Shown here: in pieces, positions 9,901 to 20,760 of the stretch
Position numbering within the stretch: the stretch's first letter is position 1
Layout: the number at the start of each line of letters is the position of its first letter
Assembly: GCA_928212115.1 (NCBI GenBank)
Contig: CAKMRJ010003334.1
Coordinates: 34,025,027 to 34,089,026 of the forward strand
DNA: 64,000 bases
Direction of reading: 5' to 3'
From: Lactuca virosa
Lineage: Eukaryota > Streptophyta > Magnoliopsida > Asterales > Asteraceae
The notes under the pieces: model-generated
Told to the model about the DNA's origin: nothing
What the model saw: only the letters and a program-made list of their open reading frames with translations
Database searches by the model: none
Made by a program: the position numbers and the translations under genes

Positions 9901-11376
9901 AGGGTTCAATTGAGAAAAAAAAGTTGAGAATGGGGGAATCATTCTCAGCCACTCATTTATTTTTGCCGCAAAAGCCTCCGTCGTTCCAGCGGAAATGAGA
10001 AAGGAATAGACATGTGTTTTCCAACAAAACATGTTTCCTTAAACTATGCTAAGCATTACCTTAATATATACAAAAACATAGTTTTTTCGTTTTTTTTTTA
10101 ATTTAAAGAAGCTATTTTTATCGAAAAATGATTTCAAATATACCAAAATTCATGATTTTTATTCTCTACAAATAGACATCCATATTGATATAGTTTTAAG
10201 ATAAAATAAATTTTTTTTTTTTATATTTTCAACTATCGTTATTCATAAGTGAATAGAAATGAATCAGATTTTTACTACAATACATTCGTTATTCACTTAT
10301 GAATAAAAACTATGATTAATTTTTTTTTACAATTTAAGTTTCATTCATATATGAATATAGCATATAATAAACATAGTATATTCATATTTAAAAATTAGAC
10401 AATGCATTCACTTGTGAATATTACATAGTATATTCACTTGTGAATATTAGATGGTATATTCACTTATGAATATTAGATAATATTTTCATATCTGAATATT
10501 ACATAGTATTACATGGTATATCACATGTGAATATTACATAGTATATTCACTTGTGAATATTACATGATATATTCACTTATAAATATGACACAGTATATTC
10601 ACATATGAATATTACAAGGTATTTTCACAAATATATATAATTTTTATATGTTATTCACATATGAATAACATACAGACTTGCATATTTTTTGTTTTGTTTT
10701 AATAATTATATACTGATTCATGTGAGAAAACATATTCATATATGAATATAACGTGGTAATTTAGTTTATGCATTTCATCAAACAGTTGGAGTGCATACAA
10801 TTTAATTTTTTTAAAAATGTTAAAAACATGATACTTTGACTATTTAAATCTTACAAAATAGTAGATTGATAGAGAATTATATGAATTTTAAAAAAAAAAC
10901 GATTTGATCTTTTTCTTACCTCAATTTTGAAGTTTTATTTGATAATCGATGTTGAATGAATGATATGAAGTGGATTTTTTGTTGATTATCGATGATGTTG
11001 ATCTAATGACGTTGGGAGTATAATTAATCGTAGATGTTGAAGATCTGATCGTATTCAAGCAGAATTGAAGGTTGGATTAAAAGAACAAAAAACGAATTTT
11101 TGTTGTTAATTGTTGAATCGTGTTGATAAACATGTTATTGACGAAGATCGATGATTGATTAACACTGGATGATGTTGATGATGGTTTAATTGAAGAAATC
11201 TAGATGATTGTTTAAGGTTGGAGGAGAAATTTGGATGATGAACGATCGATTAGAAATAGCTTTGAACTGTTATCTATTTCTATACAGTTACGTATTTGAG
11301 ATTGAAGGATTGCCAATGTTTAGATAAATGAGTGACTGAGAATAATTCCCTCATTCTATTTTTTACAATTGTCTCT
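9901..11376. mobile_element. Non-autonomous element with terminal inverted repeats
   Basis: The left end (9907-9960) and the reverse complement of the right end (11371-11323) share CAATTG, an A-rich stretch, GAATG(G)GGGAATCATTCTCAG and CACTCATTTA with few changes, giving a TIR of about 50 bp around 1.4 kb of AT-rich DNA. No transposase is seen. Both ends abut TA repeats, which hides any target duplication. Long TIRs with no coding suggest a non-autonomous Mutator-like element, but other superfamilies are possible. It contains the palindromic array at 10403-10630. Confidence 0.65.
10403..10630. repeat. 26-bp array of palindromic units (TATTCACTTGTGAATA)
   Basis: About nine units of roughly 26 bp (TATTCACTTGTGAATA followed by TTACATAGTA or a variant) stand head to tail. 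Each has a 14-16-bp palindrome as core (TTCACTTGTGAA, TTCATATCTGAA, TTCACATATGAA). Further single copies of the palindrome occur at about 10235-10320, 10655 and 10735. Confidence 0.9.
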
Positions 11377-11407
11377 GCTCACTCGTCTCTCTTTATGTTA
11401 TAGATAA

Positions 11408-11473
11408 TATATATATAATAATTATATATCTATATATATATATATATATATATATCTATATATATATATATAT
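11408..11473. repeat. (TA)n-rich microsatellite
   Basis: Imperfect TA run interrupted by TATATCTATA, just outside the right TIR of the preceding element. Confidence 0.95.
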
Positions 11474-12079
11474 CGGGATCATTTCAAGAATCATATTGAT
11501 TATTGAACGGAATATTGTCCAACCAACATCCTAAAATACATGCCTCCAACTACCCTCATACTATCCAAATCTCCACTAAACAATTTGACTAAGATTTTTA
11601 TTTTATAAATTATTCCAAATTGTAGGTGTTTTTTTAATAAAGATATAAGTTTTTGAATTAAGGATAAATTAATATTTAGTGAAAGTTAATGTGTTATAAA
11701 CTTATAATACCTTTTTACCACCATTTCCCAATGAAACTGTTGACTTATTTATTAGTTTGTCATTGAATTAAAATTTTGTTTTCCCCAATCCCCTTCGAAC
11801 TAATGTTTCTTTATTATTGTTTTTTTTTCTGTAGTGTTAATTTGGTTTTATGAATCACACGTTTTATTTTTATTATCTTTATATTTTAAAAACCGGATAT
11901 AGAATAAAATGGTTAATTGTTATTTATGGCCATAATATATCACATACAAATTTCGAAATATTTTCCCAACAATGCAAACTATTTTGATAACTATTATAAA
12001 TGATTGACTTATGTGTATTAACTAATGAGTTTGAGATGAAAAAACTTTCTAAGATGGTGGCTACTTTTTTGAGAATAAA
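11474..12079. other. Unassigned AT-rich DNA
   Basis: About 600 bases with no coding potential, inverted repeat or retroelement motif that I can recognise. It ends at the A that precedes the 5' end of the Helitron at 12080. Confidence 0.5.
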
Positions 12080-14164
12080 TCTACCTTCTTATTAAAAGAA
12101 TCTCATATGTCACGTGTCACCGACAACATCGATTTCCCTTCAATGTTAAATTCCATTTTTGCCCCTCCTTCATATCACACAGTCGATTACATGTACACGA
12201 AATCAATATAACGTTTCCGCTTATCATTCACATTCAACCTATCAGAAGGAGAATCAAAGGAGAAATCACGGAGTACTCACCGAAAATCTTCACTAAATTA
12301 GCATTATGAAGGTAATCCATTCCAATGTTTATTCGTCAACTCCCTATTTATTCCGATTTGTTTAAGGTAATTCCACAATTTTTAACCCTATTTTTTTTAG
12401 ATACGCTTATCATCTGAACTCCTTTCATTTCTCCAGTCCTCTATCTGGCATCAGTGTGGTTCTGTTTTGTCTTTCAGTCCTCCTGTGTTTTCCTTCAATT
12501 TACTCGTCATGAAACTACATTTGATTCAAGGTTTGGACATTATTTTGTTTATTTTTTCGTTTTGTAACGATAATTTTATATCATCATCAAATTCGATTCC
12601 ATTTATTTTGATAGCCACACATCCCATAAACGATATGAGGCTTTAATCTATCTTTGATGCTTTCATAATCTCGATTCTTTGTTGCTACTCTTTAGATTTC
12701 TTCTAATAGAGTTTCATCAAAGGATTATTATGATAGTAAAGTATCAATTTTTGTATTCAAGTTTTAATGAATCTATTTGGATTTATAATGAAATTTGATG
12801 TTTTTCATAGTTTTTTGAATGAGTTTAAGCTTTCTGAAATATTTGTTGTGTCCTGACTCCTCTCCTAATATGTCCCATTTTACTATTTAGTATGCCTACC
12901 TTGCCCTATAAAAAGACGACACCCTCCAGGGGATCTAGAATACGACTTGGTAAATCAAAGTTCGACATCTGAACTTCAATATTATATGGAATCACACTGT
13001 ACTTGAAGGGTGTTCATGGAGTTGAATTTTATGGAAGCAAGAAAGTGATGATTACTAATAAAAAATGCACGCTACTTGAAGCAAGAAAGTTTTATTTTAT
13101 AACAACAAAAATGCTATCTGCTACCAGTTGAAGAGCATTTTTGCATTGCAAAGATGTCTGTTGCCGATCAAGTTCTTTTTTAAAAGGGATTTTGTTTGTG
13201 AAATAAGATTTGCATGATATGTTTGGTGTTAATTGTTTATATTAATTTGGAATTTCAAACGATAATGTTCATTCTTACACTGAATTATGCTTCCAGATTA
13301 GAACCTGGAGATGGCTATACTCCTCTGATGAGCCAATTACTGTAGTTTGCAAAAGTTTTAGAATAGTTAGGAAAGGTAATGTTAAATGCAGAGAATTGGT
13401 GGTTATATATAGCTGGGGGTATATTGGTAAATTCTATTTTTCCATGTTTTGTTGTAGGTTTAGCCGGTGTTATGAAGGAAGAAATGACAGACGGGAAGAC
13501 AAACATTTGGATTTGTAATCAATGGTTTATTGATTGATGATTGATAAGTGGTTTTATAGTTTGGTTATTGTTTTCTTATGTTTTATACTCACTGTGCTTG
13601 GCACACCTAGGCTGCCAGGGGATAATGGTTTCGCAGGCCTTAAATGTTCACTGACAAATGTAGGTAAAAACGTACTTGGCTCTCACTCAGTGGTCAACTT
13701 GGTCTCTCCTTTGATCATACTAATTTTTAAATATGGTAATTTAAGTGTTTTTTTATTTAGGTGAAATTAATTATATGTTGTATTTTTTTATGTTTAAAGG
13801 CGTATTTGGGGACAAAACTTGAATTTGAAGTGTATAATTTCATTGACTGAATGATATTGTGCTCACATACATTACTTTGTAGTATAATCCCTTCGATTGT
13901 GTTTTGTACACTTGGCTTGATTGGGCTATCTTTAACCGTTTGTATGTTTGTTTTTTAGGTGATAGAAATAAAAGTTCTTTATTACAGGTTTTTAATTTGT
14001 TTATAATGCTTTGGTATATGATCGTTTATATTTGTAACTGGTGTTGATTTCAAGATAAAAAAGAGTTTGATCAACTTGAATTTCAATATAAAAGTAAACA
14101 AAACTTATATCTTAATAGTTTAATAAAGTTTTATAACCCGTGGTTTCCACGGGTTGTAACCTAG
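12080..14164 (+). mobile_element. Non-autonomous Helitron (2085 bp)
   Basis: The 5' end is TC (TCTACCTTCTTATTAAAAG) preceded by A. The 3' end is CTAG (14161-14164) followed by T, so the insertion lies between A and T as Helitrons require. Just before the end is a perfect hairpin: stem AACCCGTGG (14135-14143), loop TTT, stem CCACGGGTT (14147-14155), five bases from the CTAG. There is no Rep/helicase coding. Open stretches inside (for example 12892-12972 and 13534-13764) are short and unrecognised. Confidence 0.85.
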
Positions 14165-15467
14165 TATAAAATATGAATAAGTTTTATGTTATGAAACTCG
14201 TGTTTAAAAAGTTATTACCATAAAAACGACATACGTTTCTAAAATATGTTGTTAAACAAAAATAGTCATAGCTTAAAAACTTTGTAACATCAAAAATCAA
14301 TAACGTCTTTGAAATTGTTTTGAACATTGTGAAACTTATATAATAATAAAAACTAGATCATGACCCGCGTTAAACGTGGTGGAACACATAAAAAAATAAG
14401 ATAAAATAACATAAAAAACTTTGTGTTAGTGATTATTATAATGCGTTAAAAAATAAAACGAAATGTCTGATTATCTATAATTGTTGAAGGACCTCTTTAT
14501 AGACAACATTTTTTGTTTTGTTGGTTGGATGACCTTCCTCGTCATAAATGAGTACCTTCAAGCATTTTTTTACTTGTTACGCGAGATACAACTATATATA
14601 ACTAACCACAAGTGAAGAATAGTATATATCAAACACTCAATACGATTATGGAATGAATAAATATAGTATAAAAATTGATTTGTGATGTCAAACAGTGGTG
14701 TAACAATATAAAATTATAAAATTTAACCGAAGCTTATAATATTATGTATAAAAGAACTATTAAAAACCTTTGTTAATGCAAGTTGAAGTGTAACAATAAA
14801 AAACTTATTTATATTGTTGTTGATCCTCATGCATTAAAACTACTTTTATGGCTTTCTCTTGAGTTTAGAATGGTGATGGATGATGGAAGATGGAAGCCCG
14901 CAGCAGAACGTCGACACATTGGTTGAAGAATTTTTTTTTTCGTTTTTGTGTTCTGTATGATATGTGATATTATGTAGTGTTAATAAGGATAAAATGCATA
15001 ACCTCTTAATATAGGAATGTATCAAAGTAAATTAGGTAGGAAGCATATATTTTGAATAATTAAATGAATGGAAAGGATTAAAAAAATCGATCCAAAAATA
15101 ATCTGGATGGTACCAAAGTTAATAAGATATTTAGAATACTTTTCATTTAAATAAATAAAGAGCATATAATACCAAATTTAATTAGACTCTTCAAATTTTT
15201 CTGGAATTATAATTATAATACTAGAATATTTTCGAATTATAATTAAAAGCTTAAAATATTTTTAAAAATCGATCCAAAAATAATCAGAATCATATCAAAG
15301 TTAATAAGATATTTAGAAGATTTTTCATTTAAATAAATAAAGAGCATATAATACCAAATTTAATTAGAGTCTTCAAATTTTTTCGAATTATAATTATAAT
15401 CTTAGAATATTTTCGAATTACAATTAAAAGTTTAAAATATTTTCGAATTATAATTAATGTTAATAAG

Positions 15468-15510
<43 letters not shown>

Positions 15511-15584
15511 CAGTTTGAAAATTAGAATATGCAAATAAATATATTAAAATTTTAAAAATTATATAAAAGGGTGAATTGGAAATG
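14165..15584. other. AT-rich noncoding DNA around the minus-strand Helitron 3' end
   Basis: Contains the Helitron 3' terminus at 14353. Near 15060-15290 and 15250-15440 an approximately 170-bp segment is repeated (AATCGATCCAAAAATAATC, TTAATAAGATATTTAGAA and GAGCATATAATACCAAATTT occur twice). A TA microsatellite follows at 15470-15508. No gene is seen. Confidence 0.6.
15470..15508. repeat. (TA)n microsatellite
   Basis: Simple TA run of about 19 units. Confidence 0.95.
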
Positions 15585-16735
15585 AAAATACCAAGAACCG
15601 AAAAGAAATTCATGAACCCTGCTGAGATCTGTACAACTCATCAACTTCCTACATGGGTCACAACCAATAGATCTGCATTCTTACTGCAAATAACAAATCA
15701 TAAAATCTTCATTATTTAATTTTTATAAAATTAGTGATTGATTTAGAAGCTAAAAAAGTTGAGATTTGTCAACTTACATAGATACAGAAGATCCAATTAC
15801 TGTTTCAAACAAGCCACACAACAAAATGCCAATTCCCTAACAATAAAAGAAAAGACAAACATATTTGTCTTTTTTTTTATAAAAAACATTTAATTATGTT
15901 CAAAAGAATTATAATTACATGTCAACCAACACCACGACTTAAAATAGATGGAGGCAAGGGGATGACACTTTCATACCGTGAAACCGCAATGAATCCACCA
16001 GTTGACTGAATCAAAGAATTGAAACATGTAATAATATTAATTTGACATTTTAATAATATTAGCAAATAACGAAAAAAAAAGGTTTCCTTAAACCTACGGT
16101 TTTTAATTTTTTTTCGTTTTTTTTAAATGGTTGTATCCTGTAAACAATTGTATATATATTATGATTCTGTGTTTTTTTATCGAAAACTAAAAAAAATTAC
16201 CGAAAAGATTACCAAAACCGTAAATTCAAATGAGCATAAAACCAAACAATGGCAATCGATACCACAACAGAAAATTTCTCAAAGATCCTTATAGTGAATG
16301 TATCAAATGAGGCAGATACTACACATAACCAAACAAACCAATTTTAGTACTTAATGAGGAAAGTCTTCTTTTCTTGACTTCTTGTATTAAGTCGTTCTAT
16401 TCTTTCTTACTCATATATAGCTTACCAGATTAAGTGCATAGTAATGCATTAAATATGACATTATTATCCGTGACAAAACAACTACAAAGATGAGTTAAGG
16501 AAGCCCGATTTCGACATGTCTTGCAACCTAGAAAAGACAAGACAAGTTTAATTCATGTATTTTACCTAAACATATGATCATGAGAATAAATGATTTATTT
16601 ATTTTTGTTATACTTACCCCGAGGAATCCAAATTCATAGAGCCCAAAACCAGCAAGGGCGACGAAAGGAGTAACAGAAAGAGGACTAAAAAATCTATAAA
16701 AATCTATAATGATGTTAAACAAAGAACACAAGAAA
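15585..16735 (-). pseudogene. Nucleobase-ascorbate transporter (NAT) gene fragment
   Basis: Six exon-like pieces on the minus strand appear in the correct order of a plant NAT, a membrane permease for purines/uracil (xanthine-uracil permease family). They are FFSPLSVTPFVALAGFGLYE at about 16700-16619, VEIGLP then a stop at about 16530-16445, FEKFSVVVSIAIVWFYAHL at about 16310-16215, STGGFIAVSRY with PPSILSRGVG then a stop at about 16012-15905, GIGILLCGLFETVIGSSVS at about 15838-15778, and NADLLVVTHVGS, two stops, VVQISAGFMNFFSVLG at about 15690-15590. The GSRR of the family is read GS-stop-stop. The N-terminal half, the C-terminal helices and at least one internal exon (the PYPFQWG region) are missing. 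Introns are retained, so this is a captured genomic fragment and not a retrocopy. Confidence 0.8.
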
Positions 16736-16839
16736 ATAGAACAATCATAGTTGTGATAAGGGAAGTTTTCACAAAAACTACTACATTTTCAACATTTTAT
16801 CCGAAAAACCACTACTTTTTTTTTCTTTAAGAAAAATCA

Positions 16840-17127
16840 TTCATATTTCACAAAGTTAAAAAAATAAAACATTCATATTAACATTTTTTCTTCAAAAAAC
16901 ATCATTTTTTAGGAATACAATATAGTTGACCATGAAACAAAGTTTGTTAACCATTAAGGGTGAGAACGGTTCGGTCTGCTTTTGGATTTAGTAAAAAATT
17001 CGAACCATTCTCACCACGAGTTGTTAACAAACTCTGTTCCATGGTCAGAAATTTCGTTGTATTCTGAAGAAAAAAATGTTTTTAAAATAATAATGTTTTT
17101 TTATTAAGATTTATAAATATGAATGGT
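16840..17127. repeat. Foldback (long imperfect hairpin) of about 290 bp
   Basis: The left arm (about 16843-16973) and the right arm (about 17000-17125) are inverted copies. The inner part has GACCATG, AACA.AGTTTGTTAAC and GGTGAGAA.GGTTCG on the left, with their complements on the right. The outer part has CATTCATATTT / AAATATGAATG. About 27 bases separate the arms. It resembles a foldback-type MITE; no clear target duplication was found. Confidence 0.7.
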
Positions 17128-17148
17128 ATTTCTGAAAGAAACGTATTG

Positions 17149-17149
<1 letters not shown>

Positions 17150-17195
<46 letters not shown>
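17150..17195. repeat. (TA)n microsatellite
   Basis: Simple run of about 22 TA units. Confidence 0.97.
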
Positions 17196-17198
<3 letters not shown>

Positions 17199-17258
17199 CT
17201 CCTGTATCTCATCCCTTGTGATCCTTCCATATTCATTGTTGTCAGCCCTGTATTTAAA
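17196..17258 (-). pseudogene. Possible EF-hand exon fragment
   Basis: After a possible acceptor (AAATACAG on the minus strand) the codons read ADNNEYGRITRDEIQEV. This matches an EF-hand calcium loop (D-x-N-x-Y-G-x-I) and looks like one from a plant respiratory burst oxidase or another EF-hand protein. It is only about 20 residues, bordered by a TA repeat. The match could be chance. Confidence 0.3.
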
Positions 17259-17459
17259 ATAAATAAATAAATAAATCATTAGAGTTTGTTTACCAATAAA
17301 GAAAATAACATAAATTGATCAATTTTATCATCGGTGCGGTTGTTCGTGATTCATCTCATATTCTTATTCAAGAAATACAACGTTTAATTTTAATTAAACG
17401 CATAAAACAATTTGTAGCGTTTGCTTACGACCTCCAACCATCTTTCCCACATCTTTTAC

Positions 17460-17860
17460 TTTTTTGGCGGGGACAAAAAACAACAACTTTAACCAGGGGC
17501 ATTATGGTAATTTACACCTTCAAAGGTATAATTTTATTTTGACCAAGGACATTATGGTAATTTACACACATAAGAGATCAAGAATGCATAAGAGAGAGAG
17601 AGAGAGAGAGAGAGAGATCAAAAATGTGTCCCTATCCTATCATTCTTACATCTGGCAGGGACAAAAATTGAGAATTTTGACCAAGGGCATTATGGTAATT
17701 TAGACCTTCTGGTTCAAGAGTATAATTCTGACCAGGGGCATTATGATGGTAATTTACACACATAAAGAGATCAAGAATGTGTCCCAATCCCATCTTTCCA
17801 ACATCTGTCAGGGACAAAAAATGAGAATTTTGAGCAGGGGCATTATGGTAATTTTATACC
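17460..17860. repeat. Degenerate direct repeats, GGGACAAAAA / GGGGCATTATGGTAATTT
   Basis: The phrase GGGCATTATGGTAATTT or a close variant recurs at about 17498, 17547, 17686, 17737 and 17837. GGGACAAAAA recurs at about 17470, 17659 and 17812, and AGAGATCAA(G/A)AATG at about 17574, 17614 and 17766. It is a diverged tandem array of about 150-190 bp. A (GA)n tract lies at 17590-17617. The function is unknown. Confidence 0.75.
17590..17617. repeat. (GA)n microsatellite
   Basis: About 14 AG units inside the repeat block. Confidence 0.95.
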
Positions 17861-17983
17861 TTTTTGTTCAGAGGTCTAGCTTTGAATTTAGGGGCTTTCT
17901 CCCGTTCTTCTTTTTCTAATTCTTCAGTTGTTTTAATGGTTGGAGGTCGTGCTCTCACTAACGTTTGTAGTGGTGGTGTCTTA

Positions 17984-18449
17984 GGGAGGAGGGAGTCATT
18001 CCCTCCCAACCCACTGAATCCACTGCCACATCACTTTTTCTCTTTTATTTTTTTCATCTTTCCGAACCCACAACACACGGAAATCCTATCTTTTTGAACC
18101 CACTCAACCCACTCAATTAAAAAAAAATACAAAACAATCAAATGTAAAATCTTAATTAGCAATAGAGTTATCGGCGGTACCACTCCCGCTTCAACGAGTG
18201 GGTTGATTGGTTTCACTAACCCACTTCATCATCTCTCTCTACATTCTCTTTCTTATTTTCTCTTGTACCATGTGTTTTAAAACTTGTACCTTAGTTGTTT
18301 TGTATTTTTTTTAATTGAGTGGGTTGAGTGGGTTCAAAAAGATAGGATTTCCGTGTGTTGTGGGTTCGGAAAGATGAAGAAAAAATAAAAGAGAAAAATT
18401 GATGTGGTAGTGGGTTCGGTGGGTTGGGAGGGAACGACTCCCTCCTCCC
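17984..18449. mobile_element. Tourist/Harbinger-type MITE, 466 bp
   Basis: Very long inverted ends (about 150 bp): GGGAGGAGGGAGTCATTCCC at the left, and the complement of GGGAACGACTCCCTCCTCCC at the right, continuing through CCGAACCCACAACACACGG and AACCCACTCAACCCACTC. It is flanked by TTA on both sides (17981-17983, 18450-18452), the 3-bp TWA-type duplication of PIF/Harbinger elements. Non-coding. Confidence 0.85.
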
Positions 18450-18452
18450 TTA

Positions 18453-18675
18453 GGGGGGAAGGAGTCGTAGCGGGTTGGAGGAGAAGAGGGATAAGCGGGA
18501 GGAGAGTAAGATAGAAAGAGAAGGGTGCTTCGGTTTGAAGAACCCGCTGGAGGTTGAAACCAAAGAAGAAATTTGGGGAAGACGGGTTGGGAGGAATTCG
18601 GCTTGGGCGAGTTCGACTCCGTTCACCTTGGGTCCAGCGACTTGAGCGGGAGGAGATAAACGATTCCGTCCTCCC
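18453..18675. mobile_element. Second, shorter MITE-like unit adjacent to the first
   Basis: The left end GGGGGGAAGGAGTCGT and the right end ATTCCGTCCTCCC are approximate inverted repeats, with TTA to the left and TTG to the right. The first MITE may have inserted at the same TTA. It is GC-richer than its surroundings. Low confidence on the exact borders. Confidence 0.4.
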
Positions 18676-19765
18676 TTGGGTGTAGTAAGATATGGCTTCC
18701 ATTTATGAACAACCTTCTAGAAAATAAAATAAAAAAAACAATCAGCCAAAATACTAAAGAAAAAAGGAAACAAATTTAAAAAAGTACCCAAAATACTAAA
18801 AAGTTCACCTGTGGGGCTGATTCATTTGACACAACAGTTGAAGTTTCTGCATTCTGATTGGCTCTTTCCATTGTCTGTAAATGAAATTCTTGGAATTCAG
18901 GAATCTGAGGTGTGCTTCTTTTCATTGCGGGTAATGTTGGAGCTTCGAGTATCTGTTGAAACAACATTTTTTTAACAAAAAGAAAAATCCATTTTTGATT
19001 TCTTGATTTAAAATTTAGAATGATATTTACTTATTACCTTTTTGTTGACTGGACGAGCCTTGAATTTTGGGATTTTGGCCATCAATTCTTCTTCGAGCTC
19101 TGCTGAACTTTTGAGTTTAATTGCTCGAATGCGTTATGATATTTCAAATGCGGGTTCTTTTGGTCTTGTCAGTGCTAGTTTTGACTTTCTTTGCATTATT
19201 TGATTGTTACTATCGGGACCCTATAAAGAAAAAAACATTATCAGATAAAATGAAATTATCGTTTAAGGTAAAAATTCAAGAAATTACAACATACTTTCAC
19301 GTAAAGTACAATATGTGTTGTACAAATATTCGGTTGATTTTTCAATGTAACAAACTTATTTAGGGTTAAATACGAACATACTTTCATTGAAAACTAAAAA
19401 CTCGATATTTAAGGTTAAAAGAAGTTAGAAGAAAAAAAAATTAAATGTAAGGTTAAAAAAACATCATTGAAAGTATTGTTCTAGAATTTTGTTGAGTTTT
19501 AAAGGTAACAAACTTATTTAGGGTTAAAAAAACTGTTGGAATCATTTATAAAATAGCTGCATATTTTCACTGAAAAAGTACAATGCTAAAAAATAACAAC
19601 ATACTTTAAGTACAATGCTATAATAGGAAAAAAAAAGGTTACATGTGAGACTGAAGAAGCACGAGGAGGCAGATTTAGATCCCTTGTGCCTGATTGAAAT
19701 TTCCTCATCATTTCAGCCACAGAAACAAATGGAGTCTGTGCATGTTCACGAACATACATCTGTTC

Positions 19766-20089
19766 GTTTAAAGAAAAAATTTATGTCTTTTATATAAAAA
19801 GTTAATGTCATCAACTTTCTTATTATATACAAATGAGATTATGTTGGCATTATGTGAAATGACCACCGTACCATTAAACTGAGAAGTCATTTTTAAATTA
19901 TACAATATTAAATAAATAATGGGTTAAACCGGTTACATAATAATGTGACAATTTATATTATGTTAATTTACATTTAAAGTCCCTCTGTTTTAGTGAAAGT
20001 TGCTATCATATCCAAAACTAATTTTTCAATTGAACATTTTTTTGTAAGTACTATTGTCCCTTATTAGTTATTAGTGATGTACATTTATA
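19766..20089. other. Unassigned AT-rich DNA
   Basis: About 320 bases between the TPX2-like exon and the acidic exon fragments. No motif is recognised; it may be intron. Confidence 0.4.
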
Positions 20090-20677
20090 ATTATTCCCTT
20101 ATTTGTTGTTTTTTTTTAATATACAAATAATATTTGAAATTTATTTCATAAAACATAAAATGATTATCCTCTAATAAAATATTAAATTCATCACCTTTTT
20201 CACTTTCGGATTCAGCTTCTTTGAATTCATCCTCATCCACATGCTCTTTTCCCGCACCGGAACCACCTTCCCCCTTCGCTAATATTTCCAGTTCATGATC
20301 ATCATCATGAACATATTTGATATATCCAAAAGTTTGACTCAATTTAGGTACTTTAAACTCTCCTTCTACTGTTTCTTACGATTTAGATCCCTCTGGTTTC
20401 ATTCGTAGAAAAGTAGTAATTTTCTGCTTTTCCTTTTTTTCAGATTCACAGCTTTTCACTGCTGCTTCTTTAGCTCTTGATTCCCTATCATCATCGGAAC
20501 CACCTTCCTCAGCCTGCTGCTTCCATTTTTCCGATTCACCGGATTCCTTCAGCATGGCTTTTTCTGCTTCTTTAAGTTCAAAATACTCACGCCAACAAGG
20601 TTCGTTAAACTCCCGCCACAATTCCTCTTGTGTTGCAGAAGCTTCCGCAGGCTGCACTCATACAACAAATTAAAACC

Positions 20678-20679
<2 letters not shown>

Positions 20680-20739
<60 letters not shown>
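20680..20739. repeat. (TA)n microsatellite
   Basis: About 30 TA units just left of the hAT MITE. Confidence 0.97.
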
Positions 20740-20743
<4 letters not shown>

Positions 20744-20760
20744 TAATTATAAATTAAGAA

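Larger units (their letters stand above)
17862..19765 (-). pseudogene. TPX2-like (spindle assembly factor) gene fragment
   Basis: Exon-like pieces on the minus strand, in the right order for plant TPX2, the microtubule-associated activator of Aurora kinase in the mitotic spindle. They are AQTPFVSVAEMMRKFQSGTR at about 19765-19645; KSSAELEEELMAKIPKFKAR at about 19130-19040; EAPTLPAMKRSTPQIPEF and FHLQTMERA at about 18965-18807; and KTTEELEKEEREKAPKFKAR followed by PLNKK at about 17955-17862. Both repeated KxPKFKARP(V/L)NKK motifs of TPX2 are present. Each piece is bounded by plausible GT/AG sites. The N-terminal Aurora-binding part and the C-terminal domain are not seen. Two MITE-like insertions separate the last two pieces. 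It is likely a captured or broken copy, not a working gene. Confidence 0.75.

Noticed and set aside
12880..13764. Possible captured exons in the Helitron at 12080-14164
   Set aside because: The open pieces (26 and 76 codons) have no recognisable family and no convincing splice continuity.
14900..15460. Duplicated AT-rich segment as a possible LTR pair
   Set aside because: The copies are adjacent, only about 170 bp long, and have no TG...CA ends, primer site or polypurine tract.
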